The notes under the pieces are model-generated. The model did not search any database. It saw nothing but the letters and a program-made list of their open reading frames with translations, and was not told the DNA's origin. A program made the position numbers and the translations under genes. A DNA stretch of 63,345 nucleotides from Syntrophobacterales bacterium (GTDB taxonomy: Bacteria; Desulfobacterota; Desulfobaccia; Desulfobaccales; 0-14-0-80-60-11), in NCBI GenBank assembly GCA_023229795.1, contig JALNYP010000016.1, forward strand, positions 1 through 63,345, in the 5' to 3' direction. Positions 59,034 to 63,345 of the stretch are shown in pieces (position 1 is the stretch's first letter; each line of letters opens with the position of its first letter).

Positions 59034-61478
59034 ATGTCGCCACAACGCTGGGAACTGAAACCGGAGAGCCTGCGCGCCGTCTGTGACCCCGATGCCTTGG
59101 GATTCGAAACCACCCTGGACGTTCCGCCTTTGAAAGAAAAGGTCGTGGCCCAAGAGCGGGCGGTCCATGCCCTGGAGTTCGGGCTGGGGGTCAAGGACCT
59201 GGAATACAATATCTTCGTGGCCGGGCCGCCCCGGGCCGGCAAGACCGAAACCATCATGGCCTACGTGCAGGAGCTGGCCGCCAAGGAGCCCACCCCGCCG
59301 GATTACATCTACGTCCATAATTTCAAGGATCCGGAAAAGCCCCAGAGCCTGACCCTGCCCACCGGCAAAGGGCGAGTCCTGAGGGCCGATATGGAAGAGC
59401 TGATCGCCAGCCTGAAGGTGCAAATCCCCGAGGTGTTCGAAAGCGAGGACTATTCCGGCCGGCGGGAAGCCCTCATGCACGACTTCACCCAGGAACGCAA
59501 CAAGATCCTCCAGGAATTGGATACCAAGGCGGGCGAGGAAGGTTTCATCCTCAATATCTCGCCCACGGGCCTCATGATCTTCCCGGGCAAAGAGGGCAAG
59601 CCCCTGGGCGAAGAGGAACTCAAGGCCTTGAGCGACGAGGAGCGGGAAGCCCTGCGCCAGAAGTCCGCCACGCTGCACACCGAAATGAACGAGGCCATCC
59701 GCAAGATCCGCAAGATGGAAAAGGAGTACCAGGAAAAAGAAAAAAAGCTGGACCAGGACGTGGCCCTCTATATCGTGGGCCACCACATCGAGGAGTTGCG
59801 GGAGAAGTACAAGGACCTGGACCAGGTCCTCGATTACCTCAAGGACGTTCAGGAAGATATCCTGAAGAATATCGACGACCTCAAACGCCGGCCCGCGACC
59901 CAGGGCCCCTTTCCCTTCCCCATGCCGGAACCGTCTTTCACCCAGTACCAGGTGAACGTCTTTGTGGACCACTCCGGGACCCCGGGGGCCCCGGTGATCT
60001 TGGAAAACAACCCCACCTACCCCAACCTCTTCGGCGCGGTGGAACGCCGGGCCCAGTTCGGGGCCCTGGTCACCGACTTCAGCCTGATCCGGGCCGGGGC
60101 CTTACAGCGGGCCAACGGCGGCTACCTCATCCTGGAGGCCATGGACCTGCTCCGCTGGTTCTTCTCCTATGAGGCCCTGAAGCGCTGTCTCAAAAATGGG
60201 GAGGTCAAGATTGAAGACCCCATGGAGATGTACGGCCTGATCACCACCCGGAGTCTCCAGCCCCAACCCATTCCTCTGAACATCAAGGTCATCCTGGTGG
60301 GCGACCCCTATATCTACCAGATTCTCTATAGTTATGACGAAGACTTTCACAAGTTCTTCAAGATCAAGGCCCACTTCGACTCCCGGATGAAAAAGACCGA
60401 TGACCACCTCCAGCAATTCTCCGAGATGTTGGCCGGTTACTGCCAGGAAAACCAGCTCATGCCTATCCACAAAACCGGCATGGCGCGCCTGGTGGAGTAT
60501 GCCCAGGAACTGGCCGGGCACCAGCAGAAGCTTACCCTCCAGTTGAAAGAGGTCCTGGACGCCCTCAAGGAAGCCAATTTTTGGGCCCGGTCCAACACCC
60601 ACGACGTGATCTTCGGCACCGACGTGGACAAGGCCATCGATGAGAAGACTTATCGGGCCGACTTGCCGGAAGAAAAGCTCCAGGAGTTCATCGACGAAGG
60701 CCTGCTCTTCATCGAAACCGCGGGCAGCGTGGTGGGCCAGATGAACGGGCTCTCCGTCTATGCCCTGGGGGACCACGCCTTCGGCCGTCCGTCCCGCATC
60801 ACCGCCACCATCGGCCTGGGCAGGGGCGGCGTGGTGACCATCGACCGGGAGTCCCAGCTTTCCGGCAACATCCACAACAAGGGCGTCCTCATCCTGTCCG
60901 GCTTCCTGAAGAGCCGCTTCGCCCAGACCAAGCCCCTCACCTTATCCGCCAGCCTCTGCTTTGAACAGAGCTACGGCATGGTGGAGGGCGACAGCGCTTC
61001 CATGGCGGAGCTGGTCACCCTGATGTCGGCCCTGGCCGAAGTCCCCCTGGCCCAGAACCTCGCCATGACCGGCTCGATGAGCCAACGGGGCGAAACCCAG
61101 CCCATTGGCGGCGTCAACTGGAAGATCGAGGGTTTCTACAAAGTCTGCAAGGCCCGGGGCCTGGACGGCTCCCACGGGGTGATCATTCCCAAATCCAACG
61201 TCCCGGAGCTGATGCTGAAAAAAGAAGTGGTGGACGCGGTCAAGGCCGGCAAGTTCCACGTCTGGGCCGTAAGCCACGCCGACGAGGCCCTGGAACTGCT
61301 CACCGGCATCCCGGCGGGCAAACGCCTCCCCGACGGCAGCTTCGAACCCGATACCGTGAACTACAAGGTGGACCAGAAACTGCAGCAGATGATGGAACTG
61401 GCCAAGGAACTCATGGCAGGCGGGGAGGAAGGCCCGAGCAAAAGCCCCGGACCCGCGGCGCCGGCCTGCGGCAAATAA
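59034..61478 (+). CDS. Lon-like ATP-dependent protease (LonC/YcbZ type)
   Basis: The 814-aa protein begins behind GAGGAGG. Walker A is FVAGPPRAGKTETIM (Lys70). A long helical insertion with a coiled coil (about 125-290, many Lys/Glu heptads) separates it from the rest of the AAA module (PNLFGAVERRAQFG, GGYLILEAMDLLRWF). The protease domain carries the Ser-Lys dyad: Ser654 in VEGDSASMAELVTL and Lys697 in IGGVNWKIEGFYKV. Their 43-residue spacing equals Ser679-Lys722 of E. coli Lon. The protein is cytoplasmic and likely degrades damaged proteins. It is followed closely by an exported carbonic anhydrase gene. Confidence 0.9.
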   Translation: MSPQRWELKPESLRAVCDPDALGFETTLDVPPLKEKVVAQERAVHALEFGLGVKDLEYNIFVAGPPRAGKTETIMAYVQELAAKEPTPPDYIYVHNFKDPEKPQSLTLPTGKGRVLRADMEELIASLKVQIPEVFESEDYSGRREALMHDFTQERNKILQELDTKAGEEGFILNISPTGLMIFPGKEGKPLGEEELKALSDEEREALRQKSATLHTEMNEAIRKIRKMEKEYQEKEKKLDQDVALYIVGHHIEELREKYKDLDQVLDYLKDVQEDILKNIDDLKRRPATQGPFPFPMPEPSFTQYQVNVFVDHSGTPGAPVILENNPTYPNLFGAVERRAQFGALVTDFSLIRAGALQRANGGYLILEAMDLLRWFFSYEALKRCLKNGEVKIEDPMEMYGLITTRSLQPQPIPLNIKVILVGDPYIYQILYSYDEDFHKFFKIKAHFDSRMKKTDDHLQQFSEMLAGYCQENQLMPIHKTGMARLVEYAQELAGHQQKLTLQLKEVLDALKEANFWARSNTHDVIFGTDVDKAIDEKTYRADLPEEKLQEFIDEGLLFIETAGSVVGQMNGLSVYALGDHAFGRPSRITATIGLGRGGVVTIDRESQLSGNIHNKGVLILSGFLKSRFAQTKPLTLSASLCFEQSYGMVEGDSASMAELVTLMSALAEVPLAQNLAMTGSMSQRGETQPIGGVNWKIEGFYKVCKARGLDGSHGVIIPKSNVPELMLKKEVVDAVKAGKFHVWAVSHADEALELLTGIPAGKRLPDGSFEPDTVNYKVDQKLQQMMELAKELMAGGEEGPSKSPGPAAPACGK

Positions 61479-61489
61479 GGATCTGATTA

Positions 61490-62269
61490 ATGAAGAAATT
61501 GAAAAAAATCAATGTGCTGCTGCTGATCCTGGCCATGACCGCGGCCCTGGCGGCCCCGGCGCTGGCTACCAGTGCCGGCACCGGGTTATCCGCGGACGAT
61601 TCGGTCAGAATCCTTAAAGAAGGCAATGCCCGCTACTTCGAGGGCAAGCCCCAGCATCTCCATCAGGACCGGGCGCGCCGGGCTCTTACCGCGGGACAGG
61701 GCCAGCATCCCCTGGCCACGGTCCTCACCTGCTCCGATTCCCGAGTTCCGGCGGAGATCATCTTCGATCAGGGGATCGGTGATCTTTTCGTAGTGCGGGT
61801 GGCGGGCAACGTCGCGGCCACGGACGAGATCGGCTCCATGGAATACGCCGTGGACCATCTGAGCACGCCGCTGGTGGTGGTCCTGGGGCATACCCAGTGC
61901 GGCGCGGTCACTGCGGTGCTGGACAACGACAAGCTGCCCCCCAATATCGCCGCACTGGTGGAACCCATCAAACCTGCGGTGGACAAAGCCCGGCAGGACC
62001 ATCCCGACGCCGCCAAGGACGTGCTGCTCAATGCCGCGGTCAAGGATAATGTCTGGCAGGCCATCGAGGATATGTTGAAGCAGAGTCCCATTATCCGGGA
62101 GAAGGTCAAGGAGGGCAAAGTCAGGGTGCTGGGGGCCCTCTATGAGATCGACAGCGGCCAGGTCCAGTGGCTGGGGCCGCATCCCGAGCAGGATAAACTG
62201 GTGGGAGTCAAAAAAGCTCCGGCCAAACCCGGCAAAAGAGGCAGGAAATCCAAAAAGTCTGAAGAGTAA
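61490..62269 (+). CDS. Exported beta-class carbonic anhydrase
   Basis: The 259-aa precursor has a signal peptide (KKINVLLLILAMTAALAAPA, cleavage after about residue 26), unusual because most bacterial beta-carbonic anhydrases are cytoplasmic. Zn ligands and the catalytic dyad are present: VLTCSDSRVPAEIIF (Cys, Asp-Arg) and VVVLGHTQCGAVTAVL (His-x-x-Cys). GDLFVVRVAGNVA is also typical. The tail is basic (KPGKRGRKSKKSEE). It interconverts CO2 and bicarbonate in the periplasm. It lies 11 bases after the Lon-like gene stop, so probably in one transcript. Confidence 0.9.
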   Translation: MKKLKKINVLLLILAMTAALAAPALATSAGTGLSADDSVRILKEGNARYFEGKPQHLHQDRARRALTAGQGQHPLATVLTCSDSRVPAEIIFDQGIGDLFVVRVAGNVAATDEIGSMEYAVDHLSTPLVVVLGHTQCGAVTAVLDNDKLPPNIAALVEPIKPAVDKARQDHPDAAKDVLLNAAVKDNVWQAIEDMLKQSPIIREKVKEGKVRVLGALYEIDSGQVQWLGPHPEQDKLVGVKKAPAKPGKRGRKSKKSEE

Positions 62270-62326
62270 AAAAAGCCGGCGCCGGGCTTTGCGGCGGATC
62301 CCAGGCTCCGGCTTCTACCGAGAAAG

Positions 62327-62521
62327 TCAGCTTCGTCCCGAGGGGCCGGGGCGGGAAACCGGCCGGCCGAGCCGCGGCCCCCTCGTCAGTTCGGGTTCTC
62401 CCTCATTTTCCCAGAGTGCGACTCGCCGGCCGGCCTGAAACTGCCTCAGCAGGCGCCGGGCCAGCAATATCTCCCGCGTCTGCGCCTGGCGGTTACCCCC
62501 TGCCATGGGCGTCAGCCGCAC
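62327..62521 (-). CDS. Possible small basic protein (weak)
   Basis: A 64-codon frame starts at GTG 62521, a few bases after CCGGAG, and follows the Cys-rich protein gene by 12 bases on the same strand. The product is rich in Arg and Gly with no recognisable family, TM or signal. In this GC-rich region a chance frame of this length is quite possible. Confidence 0.25.
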   Translation of the reverse strand: MRLTPMAGGNRQAQTREILLARRLLRQFQAGRRVALWENEGEPELTRGPRLGRPVSRPGPSGRS

Positions 62522-62533
62522 TACTCCGGCTGG

Positions 62534-63007
62534 CTACTTTTTGATATCACCTTTGGGGGACTCCAGTTCAATCTCCGGCCGCTCGCAGGCCGAGGCCGCG
62601 CTGTCGCACCAGGCCGGCAGCGGTTCGCCGGTGCCGGTCAGACCCCGCTCGAATTGGTCCACCACCTGCCAGCCCTTCTTCTGCCAGGCGGACAGGGGCG
62701 GCGGCTCGACACCGCCGAATTTGAAGGTGGCCGGCCCCCGGGTATCCAGCATCTTGACCTCTACCTCGGTGCCGTCCTTTTTGACTTTATAGCCCCATTC
62801 GAAGTTATTGGTGGTGTTGGGGGTGGTCTTCTTGCCGATATAGGTCACGGTGCTGCCGTCATGTTTGACCCGGGAAAATGTCATGCAACAATCACCGACG
62901 CCGGAACCGCCGGGGCCGGTCATCCCCCCGCAACCGCAGTTAGCCGATTTCAACTCCAGGCCGTCCACTTTGTAGCCGCCTTTCACCTTCTCAATCAAAC
63001 TCGCCAT
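62534..63007 (-). CDS. Cys-rich hypothetical protein
   Basis: The 157-aa protein starts behind GAGGAGG. Its N-terminal part has a tight Cys cluster (SANCGCGGMTGPGGSGVGDC, then CMTFSRV), which could bind a metal or Fe-S cluster. The middle is beta-rich (STVTYIGKKTTPNTTNNF, EWGYKVKKDGTEVEVKML) and two further Cys lie near residues 134 and 140. No signal peptide or TM is visible. I do not recognise a family. It faces the carbonic anhydrase gene convergently. Confidence 0.65.
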   Translation of the reverse strand: MASLIEKVKGGYKVDGLELKSANCGCGGMTGPGGSGVGDCCMTFSRVKHDGSTVTYIGKKTTPNTTNNFEWGYKVKKDGTEVEVKMLDTRGPATFKFGGVEPPPLSAWQKKGWQVVDQFERGLTGTGEPLPAWCDSAASACERPEIELESPKGDIKK

Positions 63008-63345
63008 CTCAACCTCCTCTATCTGGTGAGCCTTCAGCCAGGGATGAATTATTTATTTTTAAATAAGCATTCCCCTGCCAAAATCAATAACCGGCCCACA
63101 ATTAAATTCTGCCAGATTTCCGTTTATTGTGGTTAAAGGAGTAATTTTACTAACATTCAATTTAACTAGTTCTCATCCAGAAAGGATATCTGGCTGAAAT
63201 AATTTAATAAAGGGTAATTTTTCAATCACGTTTTAACTCGGAAAGTGTTATCTTAATTGTAACAGCTTGATTTAATTTAGAAAGATACCTTTCCGAGGTT
63301 GGTATATGCGCCAAAAACGGGACCCACAACGGAACCTTTTGCATC
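63008..63345. other. AT-rich right-end region, nothing recognised
   Basis: Beyond the Shine-Dalgarno of the Cys-rich protein gene, the last ~330 bases are AT-rich and hold no ORF with a credible start, no RNA gene and no terminator. The region probably contains the promoter of the minus-strand gene. Confidence 0.4.

Noticed and set aside
58968..59972. A 334-codon minus-strand open frame
   Set aside because: It is antisense to the Lon-like gene, whose motifs are complete. The Leu/Val/Phe-rich translation arises from the reverse complement of Lys/Glu/Asp codons.
1..63345. CRISPR arrays, prophage genes and rRNA operons
   Set aside because: No regularly spaced direct repeats, phage structural genes or rRNA-like sequence were found; repeats present are palindromes or two-copy motifs.

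Overview
The window looks like chromosomal DNA of a free-living, non-phototrophic, Gram-negative anaerobe, most likely of the Desulfobacterota (Desulfobacca-like). That is an inference from the gene mix: fused SecDF, an Rnk/GreA-type factor, a DUF116 protein, a sulfide:quinone-oxidoreductase-like flavoprotein coupled to DUF1641, a stand-alone IMP cyclohydrolase domain, lipoproteins, a PEP-CTERM-like tail and an Mla-type lipid permease. No rRNA, intact tRNA, prophage, plasmid origin or CRISPR array was found. Base composition is mixed and fairly AT-rich in the first ~22 kb and clearly GC-rich from about 33 kb onward.

Layout. 1-7 kb: trehalose synthesis (3' end of otsA, complete otsB) in a rearranged segment. 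SH3-repeat proteins and a small lipoprotein occur twice, one lipoprotein copy is broken and fused to a second otsA tail, and a small-protein gene, an IS21 istB remnant and a transglutaminase/GNAT pair lie between. 7-17 kb: a minus-strand block of envelope and stress genes (CPA2 antiporter, DUF3124, GAF-like protein, Rnk, HpnN-like RND transporter, SecDF). 17-22.8 kb: IS remnants, a paralogue of the first small protein, DUF116, cytochrome b561, a DUF5666 protein, and a TerC gene behind a yybP-ykoY manganese riboswitch with a clear terminator. A ~100-nt non-coding motif occurs twice here. 22.8-33 kb: MgtA and a P3A proton ATPase, a CPBP protease, DUF1614, an M16 lipoprotein peptidase, and a 30-codon ORF with a strong ribosome binding site. 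33-42 kb: SQR/DUF1641, a 38-aa membrane peptide, a glyoxylate-reductase-type dehydrogenase, an alpha/beta hydrolase, a GYD protein, PurD, split PurH and an NAD(P)/FAD oxidoreductase.

42-49 kb holds the most unusual locus. A minus-strand operon encodes a sugar-type solute-binding lipoprotein, a two-TM HAMP protein whose kinase half has lost its catalytic motifs, a MlaE permease and an ABC-ATPase-like protein with no intact Walker A, signature or Walker B motif. A PucC/BCD-family MFS carrier lies upstream and a membrane-anchored ~22-residue beta-repeat protein converges on it. I propose this as a candidate undescribed, possibly non-ATP-driven or signalling, lipid/envelope system.

49-54 kb: three overlapping glycosyltransferases (GT-A, a frameshifted GpgS-like enzyme, GT4) and an MFS carrier, plausibly for glucosylglycerate-type solutes. 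54-63 kb: M32 carboxypeptidase, a methyltransferase, a GreA/B-like factor lacking its acidic tip residues and overlapping a CDF metal exporter, a Lon-like protease, an exported beta-carbonic anhydrase and a Cys-rich unknown protein.
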